DNA of 42,865 nucleotides. Source: Alphaproteobacteria bacterium. Lineage in GTDB: Bacteria > Pseudomonadota > Alphaproteobacteria > Caulobacterales > Caulobacteraceae. A program made the position numbers and the translations under genes. Below are positions 34,925-42,724 of the stretch, one piece after another (position 1 is the first letter of the stretch; each line of letters begins with the position of its first letter). The notes beneath the pieces are model-generated. The model made no database searches. It saw only the letters and a program-made list of their open reading frames with translations, and was not told the DNA's origin. The stretch covers positions 1-42,865 of the forward strand of contig JANYET010000063.1 of NCBI GenBank assembly GCA_025359785.1, given 5' to 3'.

Positions 34925-35731
34925 ATGCGCGCCGTCATCCACATCGACAACCCGGACGATCCGCGGCTCGCCGACTATCGCTGCGTGCGCGAGCGCGACC
35001 TGGTCGGCCGCCAGGGAAGCTTCATCGCCGAGGGTGTGGTGGTGCTGGAAAAGCTGGTCCGAGACGGTCGCCATCCGCTGCGCTCGCTGCTGGTGGCGGA
35101 CAAGCGCCTCGCGGCGTTGGCCGGCCTGTTCGCGGGACTGGCCCACGACGTGCCGGTCTATGCGGCCAGCCAGGCGGTGATGGACACGGTGGTCGGCTTT
35201 GCGATCCATCGCGGCGTGCTGGGCCTCGGCGCGCGGGCCGAGCCGGACCTCGACGCGTTGCTGGCCGCCTTGCCGGAACAGGCGTTGGTGATCGGCCTGG
35301 TGGGCATCGCCAACCACGACAACATGGGCGGGCTGTTCCGCAACGCCGCGGCCTTCGGGGCCGACGCCGTGCTGATCGACGACGGCTGCTGCGATCCGCT
35401 CTATCGCAAGGCGATCCGGGTGTCGGTGGGCGCGGCCCTGACCGTCCCGTTCGCCCGGGCCGGATCGGCGAGCCAGATGGTCGACCGGCTAGCGCAGGCC
35501 GGGTTCGACCTGGTGGCCCTTTCGCCGCGTGGCGAGGTCGATCTCGGCGAGCTGCGAGCCGGGCCGCGCACGGCCGTGCTGTTTGGCGCGGAAGGCCCCG
35601 GCCTGCCAGACGCGGTGCTGGCGATGGCCCAGAGCGCGCGGATTGAGATGGCGGCGGGCTTCGACTCGCTGAACGTCGCCACAAGCAGCGGTGTCGTGCT
35701 GCATCATTTGACAGCCAAGTGTCGGAAATAG
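34925..35731 (+). CDS. SpoU/TrmH-family RNA 2'-O-methyltransferase
   Basis: A 268-residue SPOUT methyltransferase. An N-terminal substrate-binding domain (GSFIAEGVVVLEKLVRDGRH) precedes the trefoil-knot catalytic domain with IANHDNMGGLFRNAAAFGAD (motif 1), VLFGAEGPGLP (motif 2) and SLNVATSSGVVLHHL (motif 3). These bind S-adenosylmethionine and methylate a ribose 2'-OH of tRNA or rRNA. Which RNA is modified cannot be read. It starts at ATG 34925, divergent from the P450, and its stop lies at the base of a probable terminator. Confidence 0.92.
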   Translation: MRAVIHIDNPDDPRLADYRCVRERDLVGRQGSFIAEGVVVLEKLVRDGRHPLRSLLVADKRLAALAGLFAGLAHDVPVYAASQAVMDTVVGFAIHRGVLGLGARAEPDLDALLAALPEQALVIGLVGIANHDNMGGLFRNAAAFGADAVLIDDGCCDPLYRKAIRVSVGAALTVPFARAGSASQMVDRLAQAGFDLVALSPRGEVDLGELRAGPRTAVLFGAEGPGLPDAVLAMAQSARIEMAAGFDSLNVATSSGVVLHHLTAKCRK

Positions 35732-35753
35732 CGCGGGTTCACAGCGCTTTTTT
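35730..35753 (+). terminator. Probable intrinsic terminator overlapping the SpoU stop codon
   Basis: AGCGC (35730-35734) pairs with GCGCT (35744-35748) around a 9-nt loop and is followed by a run of six T (35748-35753). The stem is short, but the U-tract is the best in the window. It overlaps the UAG stop. Confidence 0.5.
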
Positions 35754-35809
35754 AACCCCATAACGCGCAATCTCAAGCCAAGCGGCGGAGTCCGCCCCTG
35801 GGGGAAAAT

Positions 35810-38239
35810 ATGGCCGGCGCAACTCCGTCCGAGACGAGCCGGCCTTGGAAAACGCCGAGCGGCCTGGAGCAATCTGGGGCGGTCTTCGACCGCGCCACGC
35901 GGCTCGCCAAGGCGCTGTTCGGCGCGGTTGGAACCCAGATTACCCTCATCGATTCCGACGGCATCTGGACCAGCGGCGGGCAGAAACGCCGCGAAGGCGA
36001 GGACGCCGTCGCGGTGCGGCTAGCGATGGCGACGGGGGAGCTTTTGTGGGTCGAGGACGGGCGCGGCGATCCGCGTTTCCGCGAGGCTCCCGCGGTCACG
36101 AGATCACCGTACCTGCGCTTCTTCGCCGCCGCGCCGATCCGGCTGGAAGATGGCTCGACGCCAGGGGCGATCTGGGTCGCGGCGAGCGAACCACGGGTCT
36201 TTGATGCTCAGCTTGCCAGCCGATTGCAGGATCTCGCCGACTTCGTCGCCGATGAATGGACCCGGGTGCAGGCCAAGAAGTTGCGCGATGCGGCCCGCCG
36301 CGAGAGCGATGTCGCCCAACGGATGGTCGCTCAGATCATCGAGACCGCGCCCCTGTCCTTGGTGATGACGGATTGCGACATGCGGGTCATAGCGGCCAGC
36401 CCGCGCTGGATGGAAAGCCGCCAGCTGGTCGGCGAAACGGTGATTGGCCGCTCGCTCTACGAACTCTACCCGGACACCTACGAGCAGTGGCGGCCCGTCT
36501 ACGATCACTGTCTGCAGGGTGAGCCGGCGCACGCCGATCGCGTCGAATTCACCCGTGCCGACGGCTCGACGATCTGGCTCCAGGTGGAGGTGACGCCCTG
36601 GCGCGATGGGGCCGGCGGGATCGGCGGCCTGATCATGACATCGCACGACGTGACCGGGATGGTTGAGGCGCTGGAGCGCACCGAGCGGTCCGAGGAGCGG
36701 CTGCGGCTGGCGATGGAGACCGCCGACATTCACGTCTGGGAGCTGGACTATCGCCGCGGCGAACTGATCAGCGTCGGGGCGGCCGACACCTTCTTCAGCG
36801 AGCCGCAATGCTACGAGGACCTGGTCCGGGATATCTACAGCTCGATCGATCCCCGCGACGTTCCCTCAGTGAAGGCGCAGTGGGATCGGCACGTCAACGA
36901 AGGGGTCCCATATTCGCCCGAATACCGGGTCGTGCGCTCGGACGACCGCGAAGTCTGGGTGCAGGGCGCGGTGCGCTTCCTGCAGGACGACGCGGGGCGG
37001 CCGTTGCGGATGGTCGGCGCGCTGCAGAACATCACGCGCCGCAAGGCCTCGGAGCTGGCGCTAGTTCAGGCCAAGGACGAGGCGGAGTCCGCAACCCGCG
37101 CCAAGAGCGCCTTCCTGGCCACCATGAGCCATGAGATCCGCACGCCCCTGAACGGGGTGCTGGGCATGGCCCAGGCGATGGCGATGGGTGAGGTCACCGA
37201 CCAGCAGCGCGAGCGGCTGGAGGTCATCCGCCAGTCGGGGGAGAGCCTGCTGGCGATCCTCAACGACGTGCTGGACCTGTCGAAGATCGAGGCCGGCAAG
37301 CTGGAGCTGGAGCAGGCGGAATTCGACATCAGCGAACTGGCCCGCGGGGCTCACGGCGCCTTCGCGGCCACGGCCCAGGCCAAGGGCCTGGCCTTCGATC
37401 TCAGGGTCGAGCGCGGCGCTCGCGGAGTCTATCGCGGCGACAGCGTCCGCGTCCGGCAAATCCTTTATAACCTGGTCTCCAACGCGCTGAAGTTCACCGA
37501 GGCCGGCGCGGTGGCGGTTACGGTGAGCCGCAAGGCCAAGCTGCTCTCGATCGGCGTCACCGACACCGGGATCGGCATCGCGCCGGAGAAGCTCGCGAGC
37601 CTGTTCCAGAAATTCGAACAGGCCGACGCATCGACTACGCGCCGCTATGGCGGCACCGGTCTGGGCCTAGCCATCTGTCGCGACCTCGCCGAGCTCATGG
37701 GCGGGTCGGTCCGCGGCGCTAGCGCGCCGGGCCAGGGCGCGACCTTCACGGTCGATCTGCCGCTGAAGCGCATCTCAGCTCAGACCACCCAGCCCGCCGC
37801 GTCGGTCGCTGAGCGGCGCGAGGATGTCGTGGGCATCTCGCTCCGCGTGCTGGCCGCCGAGGACAACGGCATGAACCAGCTGGTTCTGCGCACCCTACTG
37901 GAACAGGTGGGGGTCGATCCGGTGATTGTCGCCAATGGCCGCGAGGCGGTCGAGGCCTGGGCGCGCGAGCCCTGGGACCTGATCCTGATGGACGTGCAGA
38001 TGCCGGAGATGGATGGGCCGACGGCGACTGGCGTGATCCGCGCCCGCGAACGGGCAGAGGGGCTGCCCCGCACGCCGATCGTGGCGCTGACCGCCAACGC
38101 CATGGCCCATCAGGTGGCGGAATACCGGCGGGCCGGCATGGACGACGTGGTGGCCAAGCCCATCGAAGCGACTCGCCTCTACGCTGTGATCCAGGATGCG
38201 CTCGATAGGGCGCATGAGGCCCAGGCCGCCGCAGCCTGA
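35810..38239 (+). CDS. Hybrid sensor histidine kinase (GAF-PAS-PAS-HisKA-HATPase-REC)
   Basis: A soluble 809-residue kinase with no membrane helix. In order: a GAF-like domain (about 15-155), a PAS domain (about 170-295, MRVIAASPRWMESRQLVG), and a second PAS with PAC (about 300-420). The HisKA domain follows with MSHEIRTPLNG (His441), then HATPase with NLVSNALKFTE, VTDTGIGIAP, FQKFEQADAST and GGTGLGLAI. The C-terminal receiver has Asp728 (LILMDVQMPEMDG), Thr (ALTANAM) and Lys (VAKPI) all present. It should autophosphorylate and pass the phosphate to its own receiver. ATG 35810 follows GGGGGAA. A TTAACC sequence lies about 55 bp upstream. A shorter paralogue missing the ATPase is at 32443. Confidence 0.93.
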   Translation: MAGATPSETSRPWKTPSGLEQSGAVFDRATRLAKALFGAVGTQITLIDSDGIWTSGGQKRREGEDAVAVRLAMATGELLWVEDGRGDPRFREAPAVTRSPYLRFFAAAPIRLEDGSTPGAIWVAASEPRVFDAQLASRLQDLADFVADEWTRVQAKKLRDAARRESDVAQRMVAQIIETAPLSLVMTDCDMRVIAASPRWMESRQLVGETVIGRSLYELYPDTYEQWRPVYDHCLQGEPAHADRVEFTRADGSTIWLQVEVTPWRDGAGGIGGLIMTSHDVTGMVEALERTERSEERLRLAMETADIHVWELDYRRGELISVGAADTFFSEPQCYEDLVRDIYSSIDPRDVPSVKAQWDRHVNEGVPYSPEYRVVRSDDREVWVQGAVRFLQDDAGRPLRMVGALQNITRRKASELALVQAKDEAESATRAKSAFLATMSHEIRTPLNGVLGMAQAMAMGEVTDQQRERLEVIRQSGESLLAILNDVLDLSKIEAGKLELEQAEFDISELARGAHGAFAATAQAKGLAFDLRVERGARGVYRGDSVRVRQILYNLVSNALKFTEAGAVAVTVSRKAKLLSIGVTDTGIGIAPEKLASLFQKFEQADASTTRRYGGTGLGLAICRDLAELMGGSVRGASAPGQGATFTVDLPLKRISAQTTQPAASVAERREDVVGISLRVLAAEDNGMNQLVLRTLLEQVGVDPVIVANGREAVEAWAREPWDLILMDVQMPEMDGPTATGVIRARERAEGLPRTPIVALTANAMAHQVAEYRRAGMDDVVAKPIEATRLYAVIQDALDRAHEAQAAAA

Positions 38240-38252
38240 GAAGGCTGCATCG

Positions 38253-39047
38253 TCAGCCGCCGAAGGCGTAGCCGCTGATCGCCACGTCCATGGCCATGTC
38301 CCGGAACGCCACCCGGCCAGGCTCGCCCTGCGCCGCGCCGGCGGCGACGAACAGCGGGGCCAGATGTTCTTCGCGCGGGTGGGCCTCGCGGGCATAGGGG
38401 CCGCGGTCCCAGTGCCGGATCGCCGCCTCGCGGCCGACGGGATCGGCCATGGCGTCGCCCAGCCAGGCATCGAAGGCCTGCGACTTGGTGGTGAAGGCGG
38501 GCGAGAAGCCGCGCATATTGTGCCAGCTCATGCCGGAGCCGACGATCAGCACGCCCTCATCGCGCAGAGGCGCAAGCGCCCGACCGGCGGCCAGGTGGGC
38601 CTGCGGGTCGAGGTCGGCGCGCAACGACAGCTGGATCACCGGAATGTCGGCCTGCGGCGTCGACAGCAGCAAGGGCACGAACACCCCGTGGTCGTAGCCG
38701 CGCTCGGCATCCTCCGCGGTGGGCAAGCCGGCGGCGTCCAGCAGGTCGCGCACCCGCCGCGCCAGGGCCGGCGAGCCGGGGGCGTCGAAGCGCAGCCGGT
38801 AGGTGTGCTCCGGGAAGCCATGGTAGTCGAACAACATCGCCGGCTTGGGCGCCGAGCCCACCGTGAAGACCGGCTCTTCCCAATGACCTGAGATCACCAG
38901 GATCGCCTTTGGCCGCTCCGGCAGGTCCGCGACCAGACGCTTCAGCCAGGCGGCGGTGGCGTCCCAGGTGTCGGCCGGGCCGCGGGTCCAGTCCATGAAG
39001 AAGCAAGGCCCCGCGCCGTGCGGGATGAAGACGGTGGGCAGGGTCAT
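38253..39047 (-). CDS. DODA-type class III extradiol ring-opening dioxygenase
   Basis: A 264-residue LigB-superfamily protein like 4,5-DOPA dioxygenase. It starts VFIPHGAGPCFFMD, then has AILVISGHWEEPVFT, YDHGVFVPLLL and GSGMSWHNMRGF, which carry the His ligands of the Fe/Zn site. These enzymes open catecholic rings; bacterial homologues are often of unknown physiological substrate. ATG 39047 is 5 bp after the FMN-reductase stop, so the pair is one operon, with a LysR gene divergent upstream. A longer in-frame reading to 39434 runs antisense-wise through the reductase and is not real. Confidence 0.9.
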   Translation of the reverse strand: MTLPTVFIPHGAGPCFFMDWTRGPADTWDATAAWLKRLVADLPERPKAILVISGHWEEPVFTVGSAPKPAMLFDYHGFPEHTYRLRFDAPGSPALARRVRDLLDAAGLPTAEDAERGYDHGVFVPLLLSTPQADIPVIQLSLRADLDPQAHLAAGRALAPLRDEGVLIVGSGMSWHNMRGFSPAFTTKSQAFDAWLGDAMADPVGREAAIRHWDRGPYAREAHPREEHLAPLFVAAGAAQGEPGRVAFRDMAMDVAISGYAFGG

Positions 39048-39052
39048 GGCGC

Positions 39053-39610
39053 TCAGCCCAGATTCCGCTCGATCACGTCGGCGAAGGTCTGCGCGAAGCC
39101 GGTGAGGTACTGGCGGGTGCTGTCGTTGGTGAGCGCGCCGTGCTCGTCGAACATCGCGGCGACGCCGCCGATGTAGGTCTCCGGCTGGTTCACGGTCGGC
39201 ATGTTCAGGAAGACCAGGCTCTGGCGAAGCTGATGATAGGCGCCGAAGCCGCCGCCGGCCCCGGGCGAGTTCGAGACCACCGCCGCCGGCTTGCCGTTCC
39301 AGACGCTGGAGCCATAGGGGCGTGAGCCCACGTCGATGGCGTTCTTCAGGACGCCGGGCAGGCCGCGGTTGTATTCGGGGGTGACGAACAGCACCGCGTC
39401 GGCCGCCTTTACCCGGTCGCGGAAGGCGGTCCATTCGGCCGGCGGCGCGGGCTCCAGGTCCTGATCGAAGTTCTGCAGCTGGCCGATATCGATGAAGTCG
39501 AAGCTGAGGTTTTCGGGCGCGACCGCGGCGATCGCCTTGGCGAGCTTGCGGGAAAACGACTCCTTGCGAAGGCTGCCGACGATGACGGCGATTTTGCGGG
39601 TTTTTGACAT
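39053..39610 (-). CDS. NADPH-dependent FMN reductase / quinone reductase-like flavoprotein
   Basis: A 185-residue flavodoxin-fold reductase. VGSLRKESFSRKLA binds FMN phosphate, and TPEYNRGLPGVLKNAIDVGS and NSPGAGGGFGAYHQLR complete the pocket. Members (YieF/ChrR and related) reduce quinones, azo compounds or free FMN with NAD(P)H. It is the first gene of a two-gene operon with the DODA-type dioxygenase and is divergent from a LysR regulator. That arrangement suggests an inducible response to a quinone or aromatic compound. The start is ATG 39610. Confidence 0.92.
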   Translation of the reverse strand: MSKTRKIAVIVGSLRKESFSRKLAKAIAAVAPENLSFDFIDIGQLQNFDQDLEPAPPAEWTAFRDRVKAADAVLFVTPEYNRGLPGVLKNAIDVGSRPYGSSVWNGKPAAVVSNSPGAGGGFGAYHQLRQSLVFLNMPTVNQPETYIGGVAAMFDEHGALTNDSTRQYLTGFAQTFADVIERNLG

Positions 39611-39683
39611 GGCTTGGTCCCTTTAGACGGTCTTTGTATTCGGTGATCGATAGGTGGACCCGCGCCAGCGGGTTGATAATCCG

Positions 39684-39695
39684 GTTCGATCGAAC
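39684..39695. promoter_or_regulatory. Perfect 12-bp palindrome in the lysR/reductase intergenic region
   Basis: GTTCGATCGAAC is an exact palindrome located 53 bp upstream of the LysR start and 74 bp upstream of the reductase start. A second, imperfect dyad (GTTTCC-AATCA-GGAAGC) is centred at about 39710. LysR regulators bind such dyads between divergent genes; the assignment to this LysR is inferred. Confidence 0.5.
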
Positions 39696-39736
39696 AATTA
39701 TGTTTCCAATCAGGAAGCAATCGCGCGGAGCGTTCC

Positions 39737-40663
39737 ATGGACCGGTTCGACGAGATCAACGCCTTCGCGGCCGTCGCGGATGCGCGCAGTTTCACGCAAG
39801 GCGCGCGGCGTCTCAGCGTGTCGAGCGCCCAGGTCTCGAAGCTGGTGGCGCGGCTGGAGAACCGGCTGGGCGCGCGGCTGCTCAACCGCACGACGCGCGA
39901 CGTGTCGCTGACCGATACCGGGCGGGCCTATCTGGAGCGGGCGCGGACGCTGCTGGAGGATTTCGAGGCGCTGGAGGGCTCGGTCCGCGACCAGAGCGGA
40001 CCGCGCGGCACGCTGAAGATCTCCGCGCCTGTGTCGTTCGGGACCAACCAGCTGACCCCGGCGCTGCTGGATTTCGCCGCGGCCTATCCGGAGGTGTCGC
40101 TGGACGTCTCGGCGACCGATCGGATGGTCAATCTGGTGGAGGAGGGCTTCGACGTCGGCGTGCGCATCGGAGTGCTGGCCGATTCCTCGGTGATCGCGCG
40201 CAAGCTGGCCGGGGTGCGGGTGGTGACCTGCGCCTCGCCGGACTATCTGCAGGCGGCCGGGATGCCCGCCACCCCGCAGGACCTCGCCAAGCACGAGGCG
40301 ATCCTGGACAACAACATGCACGACCCGACGGTCTGGCAGTACGGCAGCCCGGCCGATCCCTTCGAGGTGCGGGTGCACGGCCGATTGCGGTTCGGCGGCG
40401 CCGACGCCTGCGTGGCGGCGGCCCGGAGAGGGCTGGGGATCACCCGGACGCCGGCCTTCGCGGCGGTCGATGACCTGCGCGCCGGGCGGCTGGTGCCGCT
40501 GATGTGCGCCTACGAGAGCCAGCTGATCCATGTGCACGCGGTCTATCCGCACGCCCGGCACCTGGCCGCCAAGGTGCGGGCCTTCGTGGACTTCCTGGCC
40601 CAGCGCTATGCGGGCGAACCGGAATGGCACCAGGGCTGGGGCGAGGCAGTACGAGGCGGGTGA
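39737..40663 (+). CDS. LysR-family transcriptional regulator (CrgA-like group)
   Basis: A 308-residue regulator. The winged HTH (1-60, FDEINAFAAVADARSFTQGA then RRLSVSSAQVSKLVARLENR) is followed by a type 2 periplasmic-binding-like effector domain. The latter opens with GPRGTLKISAPVSFG and has EEGFDVGVRIG, typical of the CrgA-like group. It is divergent from the FMN reductase and DODA-type dioxygenase genes and is likely their activator or repressor, by the usual LysR arrangement. The start is ATG 39737 with GCGGAG upstream. Confidence 0.93.
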   Translation: MDRFDEINAFAAVADARSFTQGARRLSVSSAQVSKLVARLENRLGARLLNRTTRDVSLTDTGRAYLERARTLLEDFEALEGSVRDQSGPRGTLKISAPVSFGTNQLTPALLDFAAAYPEVSLDVSATDRMVNLVEEGFDVGVRIGVLADSSVIARKLAGVRVVTCASPDYLQAAGMPATPQDLAKHEAILDNNMHDPTVWQYGSPADPFEVRVHGRLRFGGADACVAAARRGLGITRTPAFAAVDDLRAGRLVPLMCAYESQLIHVHAVYPHARHLAAKVRAFVDFLAQRYAGEPEWHQGWGEAVRGG

Positions 40664-40702
40664 GCGGGCGGTGCCAGATGACTGAATAAATCAAACATCG
40701 TC

Positions 40703-40725
40703 GTGGCTCGGCTTGTCCGGGCCAC
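40703..40725. repeat. Hairpin of the dispersed GTGGC..GCCAC type, possible terminator of lysR
   Basis: GTGGCTCGG and CCGGGCCAC pair over 9 positions (one G-U) around CTTGT, 40 bp after the lysR stop. Similar sequences, with pairs of GGCCGGG-like arms and a CTTGT loop, are very common intergenic repeats in alphaproteobacteria as I recall. No T-run follows. Confidence 0.5.
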
Positions 40726-40827
40726 CCTTGATCTCTGCGGGCCGTCTAAAGCAGGCACGCAAAGCGTGTGCACCCCCTAGTTCCCCGCGGAGTCGTCGCC
40801 AAGGCTAAGCCCTCACGAACATCGCCC

Positions 40828-40885
40828 TAAGTAGGACACGTGGGGCCACGCACCATTTTCAGCAAATAATGCGTGTCCCGACTTA
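40828..40885. repeat. REP-like palindrome A, GTAG-headed
   Basis: TAAGTAGGACACG (40828-40840) is the inverse of CGTGTCCCGACTTA (40872-40885) with one mismatch and one bulge. The interior has a second dyad, CACGCA..CATT against AATGCGTG. The GTAG tetranucleotide sits at the 5' foot of the hairpin, as in REP elements mobilised by REP-associated transposases. Confidence 0.55.
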
Positions 40886-40888
40886 AAT

Positions 40889-40916
40889 AGTTCGCCTTAA
40901 CCAGTCCGCCTTAACT
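40889..40916. repeat. Two 14-bp tandem units with TTAA cores
   Basis: AGTTCGCCTTAACC (40889-40902) is followed at once by AGTCCGCCTTAACT (40903-40916), 12 of 14 identical. A third TTAA (40883) precedes them with the same 14-bp spacing. The spacing does not fit the CtrA TTAA-N7-TTAA pattern. Confidence 0.6.
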
Positions 40917-41034
40917 ACTCAAACGCGGCATAAGCGCGGCGGATGGATATCCAGCCGCGTTCCCCATCCCTGGATGAATCAGCGATTCCGGGTACTGGAC
41001 TGCACACCTAGGACGGGGGCGAACGCCCCGGCAT

Positions 41035-41565
41035 TCAGGCGGAGATTAATGGCGCCGGCCTGCGCGAACGCAGCGCCAGCCCAAGGGCGCCGAATCCGAA
41101 CAGCAGCATCGTCCAGGTCGCAGGTTCGGGAATGGCGTTGGGGACCGCACCCGCCACACCATAGTAAACAGGATTGCCAAGGTCGCCGCCGTAGACCGCG
41201 ACGAGGTAATTGAACGATGACAACGCAGTCACCCCGGTCGTGTGGACAATAAAGCCGGTGATAGTCGCCCCGGGAGAAATACTGAAATCATCCACGCCGA
41301 AACACGCCTGCGTGCACCACTCTGTGGGGTGGTAGTTAATGTTCGCCCAGCCAGTTGGCGTGCCTGTCACCGCAAACGCCGCATCAACCAGCGCCACAGC
41401 ATAGATTTTGTTCGCCCCGCTGAGATTGTTGGTTACCGAAAAGTCGTAGCTCCAGTCACCAGCCGAGCCCGACACTGCAAAAGTGGCGTCCATGGGAGTA
41501 GCAGCTTGAGCATTTCCAATGCCTGCGAACAGCAAAGCGATCGCAATAATCACTTGTTTCATCAT
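41035..41565 (-). CDS. Small exported protein with PEP-CTERM sorting tail
   Basis: A 176-residue protein starting at ATG 41565, with AGGA 7 nt upstream. It has a signal peptide (1-21, ending AQA) and a mature region of about 120 residues, predicted beta-rich, with two cysteines (EWCTQACFG). The C-terminal sorting tail is IPEPATWTMLLFGFGALG followed by RSRR. The tail reads PEPATWT rather than PEPxxWA, a small departure from the other two such proteins here. The mature domain is not recognised. Its codon use is less G/C-biased than its neighbours, and it sits isolated between repeat-rich gaps, which suggests a mobile or recently acquired segment. Confidence 0.82.
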   Translation of the reverse strand: MMKQVIIAIALLFAGIGNAQAATPMDATFAVSGSAGDWSYDFSVTNNLSGANKIYAVALVDAAFAVTGTPTGWANINYHPTEWCTQACFGVDDFSISPGATITGFIVHTTGVTALSSFNYLVAVYGGDLGNPVYYGVAGAVPNAIPEPATWTMLLFGFGALGLALRSRRPAPLISA

Positions 41566-41732
41566 GGATCCTAAGTGTCTATTCGAGGCTGCCAGCCAGC
41601 CAGTGCATGAAATATTATTCCTGATACGTCGAATAAATTGTGACGAGAAAATCTATCCAGTCAACAGCAGCTCGCCTTGCGGGCGAGTTCATATTCTATT
41701 TTAACGCCTATCATCACACGATTTGAGCCTGA

Positions 41733-41770
41733 ATAAGTAGGAACACACACCATTTAGGCGTGTGCCGCCG
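41733..41770. repeat. REP-like palindrome B, GTAG-headed
   Basis: The sequence ATAAGTAGGAACACACACC repeats the head of element A (TAAGTAGGACACG). A short hairpin ACACAC-CATTTAG-GCGTGT follows, with 5 of 6 pairs. CACCATTT is also shared with element A. Confidence 0.5.
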
Positions 41771-41806
41771 GAATGTGAGGACACTTACGCAGTGCCTCCC
41801 AATAAT

Positions 41807-41854
41807 TGGGGACACACATCAAAAGTGGTGTGTTTCTCTAGTTGTACGTGTCCC
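41807..41854. repeat. REP-like palindrome C with GGGACAC / GTGTCCC arms
   Basis: GGGACAC (41809-41815) is an exact inverse of GTGTCCC (41848-41854). Inside, ACACAC (41812-41817) can alternatively pair with GTGTGT (41828-41833). The GTGTCCC arm is shared with element A. Confidence 0.55.
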
Positions 41855-42118
41855 AGGACGATGTTCCGCTCAATTCCGTTTGGACCGCTTACTCTCCGAT
41901 CCGGCGCTGTGAGAGGTCCGCTTAGCTGAGGTTCGGGACGTCTGCTTTCCCGGCAACTGGTGAGCGTGCGCGCTACGCCGCGAGGCTGACCGGAACGATG
42001 TCGTCCGGTGAGGCGATCAGTTTGCTCTCCAAGATGCTCGTCGGCGGCGTAGCGCGACCAAAAGCCAAGGCAGGCGGAAATCGGCTATCGTCGCGCCAAC
42101 GTGACGCCGGAGACATCG

Positions 42119-42640
42119 ATGACCCTTTCCGACCTATCCAGCCTTGGATCCATCGTGAGCTCCCTGGCCGTTGCGGGGTCACTAATTTATCTGGGCTTAC
42201 AGACGCATCAGGCAGCGAAGCACACCCGGGCCTTGATTGCTCAGGGAAGGGTCACGAGAACGACCGAAACGCTTTTGGCGATGTCACAGACCGAACTCGC
42301 CACTGCAATAATCAGTCGATACGGCGTCTCGCCGACCGTGGAAATGATCAGGCAGATGCAAGCCGCACTCCTAATCAGCTCTCAGATCACCAACGCCGAT
42401 GAAACCTTCGAACAGTATGCAAGCGGCCTGCTGAGTCACCATCAGTTCGCGTCATTTCGAGGGAACATGGTGGGGGTGTTTGGTCTGCCGGGATTTGGTG
42501 AGGCCTGGGGCCGGTGGAAAATTGAGCACCCGGGCTCAAACCCCAGGTTCATTCGGTTCATGGACGACATCGCCGCCAAGGCCTTGCCGATTTCCTTCGA
42601 GACGCTGGTCGGGCGCGAGCGCGGCCACCCGGGCGAGTGA
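42119..42640 (+). CDS. Small N-terminally membrane-anchored hypothetical protein
   Basis: A 173-residue protein starting at ATG 42119 with GGAG upstream; a GTG at 42101 is less likely. The N-terminus LSDLSSLGSIVSSLAVAGSLIYLGLQ is one transmembrane helix (about 8-28), followed by a soluble helical domain with QAAKHTRALIAQGRVTRTT. Proteins of this plan, a short N-out helix followed by about 130 helical residues, are widespread and uncharacterised in proteobacteria. I do not recognise a functional motif. It is bounded by the repeat region on the left and a possible IS end on the right. Confidence 0.75.
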   Translation: MTLSDLSSLGSIVSSLAVAGSLIYLGLQTHQAAKHTRALIAQGRVTRTTETLLAMSQTELATAIISRYGVSPTVEMIRQMQAALLISSQITNADETFEQYASGLLSHHQFASFRGNMVGVFGLPGFGEAWGRWKIEHPGSNPRFIRFMDDIAAKALPISFETLVGRERGHPGE

Positions 42641-42724
42641 CAAAGAATGAAAGGCCGCCTTGCCCTCGCTCCAGCCTTCTGGGATTTCCGCTTCCGGGCG
42701 CTGGGCTTAAGGCCGGTTTCGACC

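Larger units (their letters stand above)
40664..41034. other. Gene-free region with hairpins and tandem repeats
   Basis: About 370 bp, clearly less GC-rich than the rest. It holds a 9-bp-stem hairpin (40703-40725), a GTAG-headed palindrome (40828-40885) and two 14-bp tandem units (40889-40916). No open frame here has a plausible ribosome site or codon bias. Confidence 0.6.
41566..42118. other. Gene-free, repeat-bearing region
   Basis: About 550 bp of comparatively AT-rich sequence. It contains two palindromic elements (41733-41770 and 41807-41854). Apart from these I see no coding frame, RNA gene or clear promoter. Confidence 0.6.

Noticed and set aside
40664..42118. CRISPR array in the repeat-rich segment
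   Set aside because: The repeats are few, palindromic and unevenly spaced, with no regular repeat-spacer pattern and no cas genes.
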